DNA of 64,000 bases, taken from NCBI RefSeq assembly GCF_024661895.1, contig NZ_CP102453.1:2046001-2110000 (forward strand), in the 5' to 3' direction. This document shows, piece by piece, positions 29,092-36,992 of the stretch. Under the pieces are notes generated by a model. The model had not been told where the DNA came from, did not search any database, and saw nothing but the letters and a program-made list of their open reading frames with translations. The stretch's first letter is position 1; each line of letters begins with the position of its first letter. Source of the stretch: Fundicoccus culcitae. GTDB lineage: Bacteria; Bacillota; Bacilli; Lactobacillales; Aerococcaceae. A program made the translations under genes and the position numbers.

Positions 29092-30285
29092 ATGTCACAC
29101 GAAGAAAAGAAGCAATTTGAAGGGGTAAATGATGTAGAAACGAGTGCCTTAGCACCTGAGGCGATTGCTGAAGAGGAAGGCTACCATGCACCAACTGAAA
29201 TTAAAGCCATTAATGTGGTCAACACTATGGAGTTAGAAGATTTTGCTAAAGAAGTCATGCCTAAAGGTGGCTGGGGCTATTTAGCTGGGGGTTCAGGTGA
29301 TGAATTCACCTTACGCCGTAATGTGGCTAGTTTTAACTCAAAAGGGATTTTACCGCGTGTTTTAGCAGATGTGGAGTTTCCAGATACATCTACGTCTATT
29401 CTGGGTCATGATTTGAAAGTGCCGTTTATCATGGCTCCGATTGCTGCACATGGTTTAGCCCATGAAACCAAAGAAGCAGGAACAGCTAAAGGGATTGCTG
29501 AATTTGGCGGAACGATTATGTCAATCAGTGCTTACTCAGGGGCAAAATTCTCCGAAATTGAAGAAGGTTTGCAAGGCAATGCTCGCTGGTTCCAAATTTA
29601 TATGAGTAAAGATGATGAATTTAACCGTAACATTATAGATGAAGCTAAAGCCGATGGCGCAACCGCCATTATTCTAACCGCTGACTCTACTTTGAGTGGA
29701 AACCGTGAACGAGATATTAATAATAAATTTGTCTACCCATTTGGCATGCCAATTGTTTCGCGTTATTTATCTGGCGACGGTAAAAATATGTCATTGAACA
29801 ATATTTATGCCCAATCCAAACAAAAGATTAGCCCACGGGATGTGAAGTTCCTATCTGAATACTCTGGGTTACCTGTTTTTGTGAAAGGCATTCAAACCGC
29901 TGAAGATGCAACGCTTGCGATTGGTGCTGGCGCAGCTGGTATTTGGGTGTCTAACCACGGTGGCCGCCAGTTAGATGGTGCACCCGGTTCATTTGAAACC
30001 TTAGCCGAAATTTCAGCAGCTGTTGCTGGTCGTGTGCCCATTGTTTTTGATAGTGGTATTCGCCGCGGTGAACATATCTTCAAAGCTCTAGCGAGCGGTG
30101 CAGACATCGTCGCCCTTGGTCGCCCAGTCTTATTTGGACTCGCTCTAGGTGGCTGGAAAGGCGTGAAGTCCGTCTTGGAATATTTTGAAACCGACTTGAA
30201 ACGCGTGATGCAACTGGCGGGAACGCAAACCATCGCCGATGTTAAACAAGCCAAATTAAAAGATCTAACGGATTGGAATAGATAA
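29092..30285 (+). CDS. lctO: L-lactate oxidase, FMN-dependent alpha-hydroxyacid oxidase
   Basis: 397 residues. The FMN/active-site motif [10 protein letters not shown] carries the catalytic His, and [15 protein letters not shown], a substrate Tyr in WFQIYM, and [11 protein letters not shown] with GRPVLFG at the FMN phosphate site are all present. The stretches [18 protein letters not shown] and [13 protein letters not shown] type closely resemble the Aerococcus lactate oxidase. It oxidises L-lactate to pyruvate with release of H2O2. ATG after AGGGGGAAG. Operon with lrgAB. A flavoprotein acting on another 2-hydroxyacid is the main alternative. Confidence 0.9.
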   Translation: MSHEEKKQFEGVNDVETSALAPEAIAEEEGYHAPTEIKAINVVNTMELEDFAKEVMPKGGWGYLAGGSGDEFTLRRNVASFNSKGILPRVLADVEFPDTSTSILGHDLKVPFIMAPIAAHGLAHETKEAGTAKGIAEFGGTIMSISAYSGAKFSEIEEGLQGNARWFQIYMSKDDEFNRNIIDEAKADGATAIILTADSTLSGNRERDINNKFVYPFGMPIVSRYLSGDGKNMSLNNIYAQSKQKISPRDVKFLSEYSGLPVFVKGIQTAEDATLAIGAGAAGIWVSNHGGRQLDGAPGSFETLAEISAAVAGRVPIVFDSGIRRGEHIFKALASGADIVALGRPVLFGLALGGWKGVKSVLEYFETDLKRVMQLAGTQTIADVKQAKLKDLTDWNR

Positions 30286-30292
30286 CACTGCT

Positions 30293-30331
30293 AAAAGCCC
30301 GACCTTGTTTGATGAAAGGTCGGGTTTTTTA
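30293..30331 (+). terminator. Terminator of the lrgAB-lctO operon
   Basis: AGCCCGACCTT/AAGGTCGGGTT stem followed by TTTTTT. Confidence 0.9.
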
Positions 30332-30367
30332 TTTGGGGCTCAGTTCGCCATCCAAGCCAACAAACCC

Positions 30368-31240
30368 CTAGATCGCCAAATAACACAAAATCAAATCGGG
30401 TAAGTGCTGTAAATTATAGCCTGTCTCTTTGTAAAATTTGTTCATCCGATAAGTTAAGGTGTTGCGATGAATGAACAACTGATCCGCTGTCTGTGATAAG
30501 TTGCCTTGGTTTTCAAACAACTTGGTAATCGTAGAAATGTAGTCCGGATGCGTTAAAATGGTCTGTTGAACCCGGCGTAATAAAGGCTGTTCGTTATAAA
30601 AACTCCGTCCCATCATACGCAACAAAGTAATCGGTAACGTCGAAAAGGGTTGAATATAATCATTTTTTAAAGCCTGTTCAAACAAGTCCACTTCTAATTG
30701 ATACAATTCAGGTAATTGCGAATTCACTTGATAAGTTTGCCCAACCAAAGCTTTGGTAATCAAATCAAAGTCAGAATCTAATGTTTGTAACACAGCATAC
30801 AAATCTTCCACCAATTTCCCTTCTGCCTCATCCATTGACAACACAATGGTCAAGCGACGCTCAGTATACGGAATGGTCGCAATAATGGCAGGGATGGCTT
30901 CACTTAAAGTCTCTAACCACAAAACATACTCAAAATTTTCTGGTAAAGCCTGAAAATCTAAATGCAACCAACGCACAGAAGCCGCATTGCTAGGCATATC
31001 CGTTGATTGGCCTAACAAAAAACGACTCCAAGGCGACAAAGACTGAGGATAAGATTGGCCAACCTCAGCCGTCCTTTCATCAAGCATGGCCAACAAAGCC
31101 TGTTCTTTTTCACCCACCTGGTCCGCGGGAATATATAAATCATCGCCATCAAGCACAAGATGGATATAGGCAGAGGTATTTATTGGGGTTGAGGGGTTGA
31201 TCAGTAAATCGGGGTACAACTTTTTTAACGACTGGTACAT
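30368..31240 (-). CDS. PucR/CdaR-type transcriptional regulator
   Basis: About 290 residues. The C-terminal HTH_30 motif (NLSQTADQLFIHRNTLTYRMNKFYKETG) is typical of PucR/CdaR regulators; the N-terminal ~220 residues are not an obvious GAF or sugar-diacid domain. The frame extends to 31474, but that part is only the shadow of tadA; the ATG at 31240 follows GAAAGGATG. Divergent from tadA. The codons for INTSA contain an exact dispersed 15-mer (31170-31184). The target is unknown. Confidence 0.75.
   Translation of the reverse strand: MYQSLKKLYPDLLINPSTPINTSAYIHLVLDGDDLYIPADQVGEKEQALLAMLDERTAEVGQSYPQSLSPWSRFLLGQSTDMPSNAASVRWLHLDFQALPENFEYVLWLETLSEAIPAIIATIPYTERRLTIVLSMDEAEGKLVEDLYAVLQTLDSDFDLITKALVGQTYQVNSQLPELYQLEVDLFEQALKNDYIQPFSTLPITLLRMMGRSFYNEQPLLRRVQQTILTHPDYISTITKLFENQGNLSQTADQLFIHRNTLTYRMNKFYKETGYNLQHLPDLILCYLAI
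31170..31184 (-). repeat. Dispersed 15-mer, exact copy inside the PucR-type gene
   Basis: On the minus strand AATAAATACCTCTGC, on the coding strand near the N-terminus. It is preceded by AACCCCTCAACC, as is the copy at 3116 in corA. Confidence 0.8.
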
Positions 31241-31296
31241 GCGCGTCATCCTTTCTGTTATCAGTTTAACACGAAAGCCATTTAAAATGTTAATAT

Positions 31297-31311
31297 AATA
31301 AATATCACTGC
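31297..31311 (+). repeat. Dispersed 15-mer, exact copy upstream of tadA
   Basis: AATAAATATCACTGC, about 10 bp before the tadA ribosome site, in the region between two divergent genes. Confidence 0.8.
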
Positions 31312-31331
31312 AAACGACTAGGAGGTGCTTC

Positions 31332-31811
31332 ATGCACGAGGAAGATGAGTTTTGGATGCGGCAGGCGCTGGAGGAAGCCGCGAAAGCTGGGGCGATTGGC
31401 GAGGTGCCGATTGGCGCTGTGATTGTCAAGGACAACCAGTTGATTGCGACGGGGCATAACTTACGTGAAATCAATCATGCCGCGTTGGCGCATGCTGAAA
31501 TGGTGGCGATTCAAGCGGCTAATGAAGCCTTGGGCGCTTGGCGATTGGAAGGTGCTACGTTGTATGTGACCTTGGAGCCCTGCCCTATGTGCGCTGGGGC
31601 TATGATTATGTCGCGGGTGAGTCGAGTGGTTTACGGAGCGAGTGATCCTAAAGCTGGTTGTGCGGGGTCTTTAATGAATTTGTTGGAGGATGAACGTTTT
31701 AACCATCAGCCCGAGCTTGTTGCTGGCGTTTTAGCAGATGAGAGTAGTCAGATGCTCAAGAACTTTTTTAAAACCCTTAGAGACCGTAAGAAAAATAAAG
31801 CAAACGGCTGA
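31332..31811 (+). CDS. tadA: tRNA-specific adenosine deaminase TadA
   Basis: 159 residues. Zinc deaminase motifs HAEMVAIQAA (His ligand and proton-shuttle Glu) and PCPMCAGA (two Cys ligands). It converts A34 of tRNA-Arg(ACG) to inosine; that tRNA is at 12763. ATG after AGGAGG. In many Firmicutes tadA precedes the SRP RNA and dnaX; here an ANT-like gene and ~13 kb intervene before dnaX. Confidence 0.95.
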   Translation: MHEEDEFWMRQALEEAAKAGAIGEVPIGAVIVKDNQLIATGHNLREINHAALAHAEMVAIQAANEALGAWRLEGATLYVTLEPCPMCAGAMIMSRVSRVVYGASDPKAGCAGSLMNLLEDERFNHQPELVAGVLADESSQMLKNFFKTLRDRKKNKANG

Positions 31812-31812
31812 C

Positions 31813-31836
31813 TTATGCACAGGTGACTGTGTATAA
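31813..31836. promoter_or_regulatory. Inverted pair of DnaA-box-like sites
   Basis: TTATGCACA (31813-31821) faces TGTGTATAA (31828-31836, TTATACACA on the minus strand). Both fit TTATNCACA. Together with flanking bases they form a 28-bp palindrome between tadA and the next gene. Confidence 0.5.
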
Positions 31837-31858
31837 GTTAAAGTGGAAAGGATGGTGC

Positions 31859-32713
31859 ATGATGCGTACGAGTCAGGAAATGATGGATCAGTTGTATGCC
31901 TTTGTGGAGACGCATGATGCGATTCGTGTGTTTGCCATGGAAGGTTCGCGCATGAATCCGGAAATTGTTGCGGATGCTTATCAAGATTTTGATGTGACTT
32001 TTTTTGTGGAAAAGCTTGATAGGTGGATTAAGGACGAAAGTTGGCTTGATTATTTTGGTGAACGTACGCTGGTGCAAAAGCCCGATGCCATGGAGCTGTT
32101 TGAAGCGGGTGAATTTGGTTTTTCCTATTTGATTTTATTTGCCGATGGCCAGAAAATGGATCTGACTTTAAATGAATTGACCGATTTGAACACATATCTG
32201 GCTGAAGAGCCTCTGGGAACAGTGCTTGTGGATAAAGATGGGCGATTGGATGAAGCGGTGGTGGCTGATGCGAGTAAGTTTCATTTGAAGAAGCCGAGTG
32301 CTGCTGAGTTTGATGATTGTTGCAACGAATTTTGGTGGGTCACTACCTATGTGAGTAAAGGTTTGTTACGCCATGAGTTTTTGTTTGCTGTGGATCACTT
32401 AAATGAAATTGTCCGTAAAGAATTATTCCGCATGCTCAGCTGGCAAGTTGGCTTGGCGTTTGGTTTTGACCGTAGTATCGGGAAAAATGACAAATTCTTA
32501 CCTAAGTATCTGGCAGCGGATACGTGGGAAACGATTGTGAAGAGCTTTGATTTGAGTTCGGAAGAAGCCGTTTGGAAAGCCTTGTTTTCTTTGGTCGTAC
32601 TGTTTAAAGAGGTTTCAGTGGGTGTTGCTGAGAAGTTGGGATATGATTATCCAGATTATGCTGATAATATACAGCCGTATTTAGAAAAGCAATATGAAGA
32701 TTATCGGTCGTAA
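31859..32713 (+). CDS. Aminoglycoside 6-adenylyltransferase-like nucleotidyltransferase, ANT(6)/AadK type
   Basis: About 284 residues. N-terminal nucleotidyltransferase motif GSRMNPEIVADAYQDFDV, with the metal-binding Asp pair, matches the ANT(6) pattern GSR-N-x-D-x-QD-D. The C-terminal helical part (FWWVTTYVSKGLLR) is also typical. Family members adenylate streptomycin. Whether this chromosomal copy gives resistance cannot be told from sequence. Start ATG at 31859 after AAAGGATGG; the next ATG (31862) is an alternative. Confidence 0.8.
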   Translation: MMRTSQEMMDQLYAFVETHDAIRVFAMEGSRMNPEIVADAYQDFDVTFFVEKLDRWIKDESWLDYFGERTLVQKPDAMELFEAGEFGFSYLILFADGQKMDLTLNELTDLNTYLAEEPLGTVLVDKDGRLDEAVVADASKFHLKKPSAAEFDDCCNEFWWVTTYVSKGLLRHEFLFAVDHLNEIVRKELFRMLSWQVGLAFGFDRSIGKNDKFLPKYLAADTWETIVKSFDLSSEEAVWKALFSLVVLFKEVSVGVAEKLGYDYPDYADNIQPYLEKQYEDYRS

Positions 32714-32722
32714 TAATCTTAT

Positions 32723-32750
32723 TTGCATTATTCCTAATTTTTGGTATAAT
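32723..32750 (+). promoter_or_regulatory. Promoter of the SRP RNA
   Basis: TTGCAT (32723-32728), 16-bp spacer, TATAAT (32745-32750), seven bases before the predicted RNA 5' end. Confidence 0.75.
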
Positions 32751-32756
32751 GATTAG

Positions 32757-32830
32757 AGGCAATGGTGGAGCGACGAATCGAGTCAGGACCGGAAGGTAGC
32801 AGCTATAAGTCGTAAAACCATGTGCCTTTT
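32757..32830 (+). ncRNA. ffs: Small signal recognition particle RNA (4.5S/scRNA type)
   Basis: The conserved SRP54-binding apical part GTCAGGACCGGAAGGTAGCAGC region is present (asymmetric loop plus GGAA tetraloop), flanked by long complementary arms (GGCAATGG...CCATGTGCC) and TTTT. About 75 nt, the short form without an Alu domain. Ffh binds this hairpin. Position after tadA is the conserved one, though dnaX lies 13.5 kb further on. Confidence 0.92.
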
Positions 32831-32839
32831 AAATTTATA

Positions 32840-32947
32840 GTTAGGTAAGATAACTTGAAAAGGATAAACACTGGGTCCCGCAATGGGGTAGGTACATCGT
32901 GTACTGAGCAAGCCTAGGTGCCTGGGGTTATCTTATTTTTTTACCCT
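32840..32947 (+). ncRNA. Structured element of unknown identity ending in a terminator
   Basis: A closing stem TAAGATAAC (32848 region)/GTTATCTTA (32928-32937) is followed by a run of seven T. Inside are a GTACA/TGTAC hairpin and a CCTAGGTGCC segment. It directly follows the SRP hairpin, with no ORF. It could be a separate small RNA, a read-through extension of the SRP transcript or a terminator with a large loop. I recognise no family. Confidence 0.45.
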
Positions 32948-32952
32948 TTTAC

Positions 32953-33000
32953 CCAAAAATTCCCCCTCTAAGCCCGGCACCAGCCATCGCTTGAAGGGGG
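32953..33000 (-). terminator. Terminator of the MetQ-like gene
   Basis: On the minus strand CCCCCTT/AGGGGG stem followed by AATTTTTGG, 28 bp after the gene. The core dispersed motif overlaps its 5' side. Confidence 0.6.
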
Positions 33001-33027
33001 ATATTTATTTAAAAGGGTTTAAAAGAA

Positions 33028-33948
33028 TTATTCGGCGTCTTCTTCCGTTTCTTCTTCGCCTTCAGCAGCTGCTTCTTCCGTAGCGTCGCCACTTAAATCC
33101 AATGGATAAGCATCGTCAGCTGTCCAAGCAGGTAAGTCCGCGCCTGCAGAGACTTCCGCTAATTTTTCAGCCACAGCGTCAGATTGATATAAAGACACGA
33201 TGTGTTGGTAAAGCGGATTTTCAACATCAGCCGCGCGTGTCGCAATCACGTTTTTGTAATCAGCCGCTAAAGTTTCGATATCATCTCCGTCAGAGAAGAT
33301 GGCGTCATCAACCGTTAAACCAAAGTCCAAAGCAAAGTTGTTGTTGATAAAGGCCACAGCTACATCTGGCAATACATTGGGTAATTGCGCCGCTTCTAAT
33401 TCCTCAAATTGTAAATTCAAATCATTCACCGTCACATCATCGACCGTCGGCAAAATTCCCACAGCATCATCCACTTCAATCACACCCGCTTGCTCCAAAG
33501 CAATCAAAGCCCGTCCACCATTAGTTGGGTCATTAGGAATCGCCACCACATCGCCATCCTGTAAGTCATCCAAAGAGGCGAGCGAATCAGAGTAGGCACG
33601 CAATGGCGCCACATAAGTGAAACCTAAAGGTGTCAAATCACCATCATTGGCTTCATTCCATTCATTCAAGAAAGCCACATGTTGGAAAGCATTCAAATCA
33701 ACCGATCCATCCTGCAAAGCAATATTGGGTTGCACATAATCCGTAAACAAGACGATTTCAACCTCAATACCTTCAGCTGCGGCTAATTCCACCACAACAT
33801 CCCAAACTTCTTGCTCATAATCACTCGCCACACCGACCGTCAAACTTTCCCCATCAAATTCGCCCGCATCTTGCGCCAACGCCACTTGACCAACACTAAA
33901 TACAGATAAAGCCACCGCTGCTAAACTTGTTAAAAACTTTTTCATCAT
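33028..33948 (-). CDS. MetQ/NlpA-family methionine-binding protein, without lipobox
   Basis: About 306 residues. A signal peptide (MMKKFLTSLAAVALSVFSVGQVALA) leads into an NlpA-type binding domain (LTVGVASDYEQEVWDV; VDLNAFQHVAFLNEWN; VAIPNDPTNGGRAL). Relatives bind D/L-methionine for the MetNI ABC transporter. Two oddities: there is no Cys at the end of the signal peptide, so it is not lipidated in the usual way, and a Glu-rich acidic tail (EEAAAEGEEETEE) ends the protein. metN and metI are not adjacent. A Met-type T-box precedes it. ATG after AAAGGAGC. Confidence 0.85.
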   Translation of the reverse strand: MMKKFLTSLAAVALSVFSVGQVALAQDAGEFDGESLTVGVASDYEQEVWDVVVELAAAEGIEVEIVLFTDYVQPNIALQDGSVDLNAFQHVAFLNEWNEANDGDLTPLGFTYVAPLRAYSDSLASLDDLQDGDVVAIPNDPTNGGRALIALEQAGVIEVDDAVGILPTVDDVTVNDLNLQFEELEAAQLPNVLPDVAVAFINNNFALDFGLTVDDAIFSDGDDIETLAADYKNVIATRAADVENPLYQHIVSLYQSDAVAEKLAEVSAGADLPAWTADDAYPLDLSGDATEEAAAEGEEETEEDAE

Positions 33949-34037
33949 AAATGCTCCTTTTTTATTAAATACCACTGCGACTCGCCGACAGAAACTACTA
34001 ACCGCTACTTTAGTGCTTCACGCCTCCTTTTCTGCAT

Positions 34038-34330
34038 AAAAAAACTCCCATCCTTAATATCAAATTAAGGACGAGAGTCAAACTTTCGTGGTACCACCTT
34101 TGTTTGTTATTTTATCACTAAAATAACCTCATCTAGTACGCATAGAAAGACTCTATGGAATACTAGGGCAATGTTAACGGATGCTGCCGTTCACCACTTA
34201 TGAAACTTCACTCGCAGTGACCGCTCAGTGGCCATTTTCAACTTAACGTTCAATACTCACTTTCACCCACTGTGAGCTCTCTAAGATTGTCTGCTAAATT
34301 TACTTTCCACATCAAGGCGTTTAATTTAAT
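34038..34330 (-). promoter_or_regulatory. T-box leader with a probable methionine specifier
   Basis: On the minus strand, the conserved T-box GGTGGTACCACG segment (34087-34100) is followed by an intrinsic terminator (GACTCTCGTCCTTAAT pairing with ATTAAGGATGGGAGT, then TTTTTTT, about 34038-34078). Further upstream the Stem I part includes GAAAATGGCCACTG; the in-line ATG (34233-34235) is the best specifier candidate, thus Met. It should permit transcription of the MetQ-like gene when uncharged tRNA-Met accumulates. Confidence 0.85.
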
Positions 34331-34340
34331 TACTAATCGT

Positions 34341-34369
34341 ATTCTAATCAAACTTTTATAAAATGTCAA
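34341..34369 (-). promoter_or_regulatory. Promoter of the T-box transcript
   Basis: On the minus strand TTGACA (34364-34369), 17-bp spacer, TAGAAT (34341-34346). Confidence 0.75.
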
Positions 34370-34426
34370 ACAAATATTAGAAAAAAACGTCATTTATTTT
34401 TAAAGGCGTTGAAAAACCGCATCAAA

Positions 34427-35200
34427 TTAATAAATAATTTTCGGCGTAAACCAGTCAACGACTTTACCAACGATATTTAAATACGTGCCTTCAGGAAGTG
34501 GTAAATCTATAATGATATCTTGATACTTGGGATTGATTGATTTCATCACAAATTGATTATCCTCCAAATACACTTTCTTCAAATATGATTTACCATCGTA
34601 ATCCACTGCATAAATCCCACCCGACTGATTATCATACCCTTGCTGTATTAGCACAATGTCCCCATCATGAATCAAATCGGCCATGGAATCCCCAAAGACC
34701 CGAGTTGCAAAACTATAGGGTTTGAAATCCGTGCGGTCAGTATAAAAGGTGTCTGTACGGTTTAAATCTTCATAACTAAAGCCAATCCCAGCTGCAACTC
34801 CTTCAACGGTTTCAACAGGATACAGTGTTTCCTCAACGAGTGACTCTTGCGGCAATGCCCCTTGTAATTGGCTACCATACTGTTCTTGCGCAAAGTCACG
34901 CACCTTCACTTGCCGATAATCATCCAAATTCAAACTAATATCATAAATTTCATCAACCACTGACGTTTCTTCTGCCTCATACCCCATCAACCAAGCAGGA
35001 TCCACATCCAATGTTTTGGCTAACAAAAGTAATTTATATTGATCCGGTTTTGATTTCCCATTAACATATTGCGACAGATGACTCTTCGACAAGCTAATCC
35101 CCATCTCTTTTTGAAACGGCTGCGACAAACGCAAAATATCCACCTGCTTCAACTGCCGCTCCTCCATCAACCCCATCAACCGCTGTTGAATGGTCTGCAT
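34427..35200 (-). CDS. LexA-like XRE repressor with S24 autoprotease domain (HdiR/CI type)
   Basis: About 257 residues. N-terminal XRE HTH (MGISLSKSHLSQYVNGKSKPDQ), a linker, and a C-terminal S24 domain: Ser in FGDSMADLIHDGD, Lys in GKSYLKKVY, and an Ala-Gly cleavage candidate in GVAAGIGF. DNA damage and RecA probably trigger self-cleavage. No phage genes are near, so a chromosomal stress repressor like Lactococcus HdiR is likelier than a prophage repressor. Start at 35200 after GGGGGGTGATGGG; the longer frame is unlikely. Confidence 0.8.
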   Translation of the reverse strand: MQTIQQRLMGLMEERQLKQVDILRLSQPFQKEMGISLSKSHLSQYVNGKSKPDQYKLLLLAKTLDVDPAWLMGYEAEETSVVDEIYDISLNLDDYRQVKVRDFAQEQYGSQLQGALPQESLVEETLYPVETVEGVAAGIGFSYEDLNRTDTFYTDRTDFKPYSFATRVFGDSMADLIHDGDIVLIQQGYDNQSGGIYAVDYDGKSYLKKVYLEDNQFVMKSINPKYQDIIIDLPLPEGTYLNIVGKVVDWFTPKIIY

Positions 35201-35335
35201 CCCATCACCCCCCTTACCCCTAGTATAAAACCCCCTCCAATAAATATCAACCAAAAAGTTCAAATAATTGAACTTTCAAGTAAATTGTTTGAAAATGATG
35301 GTGCTAGCTACAAAAAACGCACGTGTTAGTATGGA

Positions 35336-35368
35336 AAGTGGAACCAACTCAGTTAGAATATTCCACTT
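35336..35368. repeat. Single palindrome of the AAGTGGAA family
   Basis: Arms AAGTGGAA/TTCCACTT with exactly 17 bp between, as in the triple array at 11772. It lies between the repressor promoter side and the next terminator. Confidence 0.85.
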
Positions 35369-35412
35369 GTGGTATACGGGAAGTGAAATGCCGTTCCTTA
35401 GCACTAATCCCA

Positions 35413-35440
35413 ACAAAAAAGAGCTGTCGCCAGCCCTTCT
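35413..35440 (-). terminator. Terminator of the 195-residue protein gene
   Basis: On the minus strand AAGGGCT/AGCTCTT stem followed by TTTTT. Confidence 0.65.
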
Positions 35441-35454
35441 CACAATAAACCCAA

Positions 35455-36042
35455 CTAATATTTCTTCTTCGGATGTCTGTCGATAACTTCGGGATGCTTA
35501 TCCAATAAGTCCTCGCCGCTATCAGTTAAGGCATAACCGCGCTCTTCATATTTTTCAGCCAACTCTTCTTCAGTAAACTGCTCGCGCACCGCATCCATCA
35601 ACTCTTCTTTGCTAAACTTGGAATAGCCCTTAACACCTTTTTCCTTCAGCCATTTTTTCAGCATCTGTGCCGTCAAATAAATCAAGGATTCCTTGGCCGA
35701 CATCTCACGGACATAACCACGATCAATCAAGATTTCAATGTCAGACTTCGCATCAATCCCATAATCATATTCAAAATATTTCGAAATAACCGTCTGGTTG
35801 GTGTACGTCCCAAACCGCACACGCCATAATATAATGATATGCCCAGGCAAAACATCTTCCTCCAGACGCACCATATTACGTTTGGGCACGGTTTGGCCAG
35901 ACGTCACCTGAATTTTTTCTAAATAAGCAGCAATATCTCGTTTTGGCGAAATATACGGCAATTCATCATGCTCGGCATACAAGGCCTTCACCGCCGCAAT
36001 CGCCTCCGCATCGCCATTTAATTGGGTATAATCTTGCGCCAT
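35455..36042 (-). CDS. Hypothetical protein with a SAP-like C-terminal segment
   Basis: 195 residues, soluble, charged. Residues ~125-155 (AQMLKKWLKEKGVKGYSKFSKEELMDAV) look like a SAP-type helix-loop-helix that in other proteins binds DNA or RNA; the N-terminal part is not recognised. Ends in a Lys-rich tail. ATG after AAGGAGTGG. Single-gene unit with its own terminator. Function unknown. Confidence 0.5.
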   Translation of the reverse strand: MAQDYTQLNGDAEAIAAVKALYAEHDELPYISPKRDIAAYLEKIQVTSGQTVPKRNMVRLEEDVLPGHIIILWRVRFGTYTNQTVISKYFEYDYGIDAKSDIEILIDRGYVREMSAKESLIYLTAQMLKKWLKEKGVKGYSKFSKEELMDAVREQFTEEELAEKYEERGYALTDSGEDLLDKHPEVIDRHPKKKY

Positions 36043-36144
36043 AATCCCACTCCTTCCTTTTCTTCAAAATTATACCACACGATACCATTTCTTTTCAGTT
36101 CGAACCCCATCTATAGTAAAATAAATATCACAGCAACAAGGTAG

Positions 36145-36242
36145 TTATACACTGCTTTCAATTAAATTTCATGACTTATGCACAGAAATTCTGTGCATAA
36201 GTGAAGGGAAACATATGTTCTTGTGCATAACTTTGTGGATAA
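36145..36242. promoter_or_regulatory. Cluster of DnaA-box-like 9-mers
   Basis: TTATGCACA (36176-36184, plus), TGTGCATAA (36192-36200 and 36222-36230, minus boxes) and TGTGGATAA (36234-36242, the perfect TTATCCACA on the minus strand), with a one-mismatch TTATACACT at 36145. The first two form a palindrome identical in its arms to one half of 31813-31836. All lie just upstream of the 36255 gene. Confidence 0.55.
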
Positions 36243-36254
36243 GGGGGAGAACGG

Positions 36255-36977
36255 ATGAGAAATTGGATCGTGTGTTTAGCAGGGATATTTATTTTAGGGG
36301 GTTCAGGGGTTAGTGCTCAGACGTCGGTTTTGGATGAGTGGGCGGCGATGGATTCATACGAGATGGTGGTGGGACGCGATTATTATGTGGTGGATAGTGA
36401 AAATCAGCGGATGTTAGTGATTTTTGATATTGGGCGTGATTCCGAGACGTATGCCTATTACTATCCGGAGGCACGTTTGGCGGACATGGTGTATTATTAC
36501 GAGGAAGATTTTGACGTGGTGAATACATTCGATGTGGCTTTGGAGGATTTTTATGACAAGGTCGGGACACTGAGCGAGATTGTGGATGGGCGTTATGTCT
36601 TGTTGGATGAGGCTTATCATGAAAGTTTGTTTGAAAACTATTTTGAGCGGTTGCTGGATTTTGAAGCGGTGGCGACGACCGAAGGTGACGTCGTTAGCTT
36701 GGAATTTATGGCAAGCGCTGAGTTGACTGAGGCTTATGTACGCTTTGCGCCGTTTGACGCGGATGCTTTGACAGCTTTTGAGTTAGTCTTGGAGGTCAAC
36801 GAAGCGGATCAAACCGTGGTGGCTTATGAAAACTATGCAACCGAAGACCAAGCGGCGACCATAAAGCGGGAATTCGCAGAAGCCTTTGAGCCCGTGCCCA
36901 TGCGTGGAGAAGTGCCGTATTTGTTGGCCGAAGATTTTGATGAAATAGTGTTAGATTTAGGATTGCCGTTGTATTAG
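36255..36977 (+). CDS. Secreted protein of unknown function
   Basis: 240 residues. Signal peptide MRNWIVCLAGIFILGGSGVSAQ, cleavage probably after VSA. The mature part is acidic and aromatic-rich (DYYVVDSENQ; YAYYYPEARL) with no Cys after the signal and no known domain. ATG after GGGGGAGAACGG, preceded by DnaA-like boxes. The signal-peptide codons AGIFI hold an exact dispersed 15-mer in antisense orientation (36279-36293). Followed by the UDG-family gene after 15 bp. Confidence 0.6.
   Translation: MRNWIVCLAGIFILGGSGVSAQTSVLDEWAAMDSYEMVVGRDYYVVDSENQRMLVIFDIGRDSETYAYYYPEARLADMVYYYEEDFDVVNTFDVALEDFYDKVGTLSEIVDGRYVLLDEAYHESLFENYFERLLDFEAVATTEGDVVSLEFMASAELTEAYVRFAPFDADALTAFELVLEVNEADQTVVAYENYATEDQAATIKREFAEAFEPVPMRGEVPYLLAEDFDEIVLDLGLPLY
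36279..36293 (-). repeat. Dispersed 15-mer, exact copy in a signal-peptide coding segment
   Basis: On the minus strand AATAAATATCCCTGC; antisense to the gene that contains it, unlike most copies. Confidence 0.8.
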
Positions 36978-36992
36978 GGAGGTGCGACATAG

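Noticed and set aside
30368-31474. 368-residue form of the PucR-type regulator
   Set aside because: The extra N-terminal part is antisense to tadA; the ATG at 31240 has the ribosome site.
34427-35200. Prophage repressor
   Set aside because: No integrase, antirepressor or structural phage genes nearby; a chromosomal LexA-like repressor fits better.
36145-36242. Chromosomal replication origin
   Set aside because: No dnaA or dnaN gene and no AT-rich unwinding region; only the box cluster is present.
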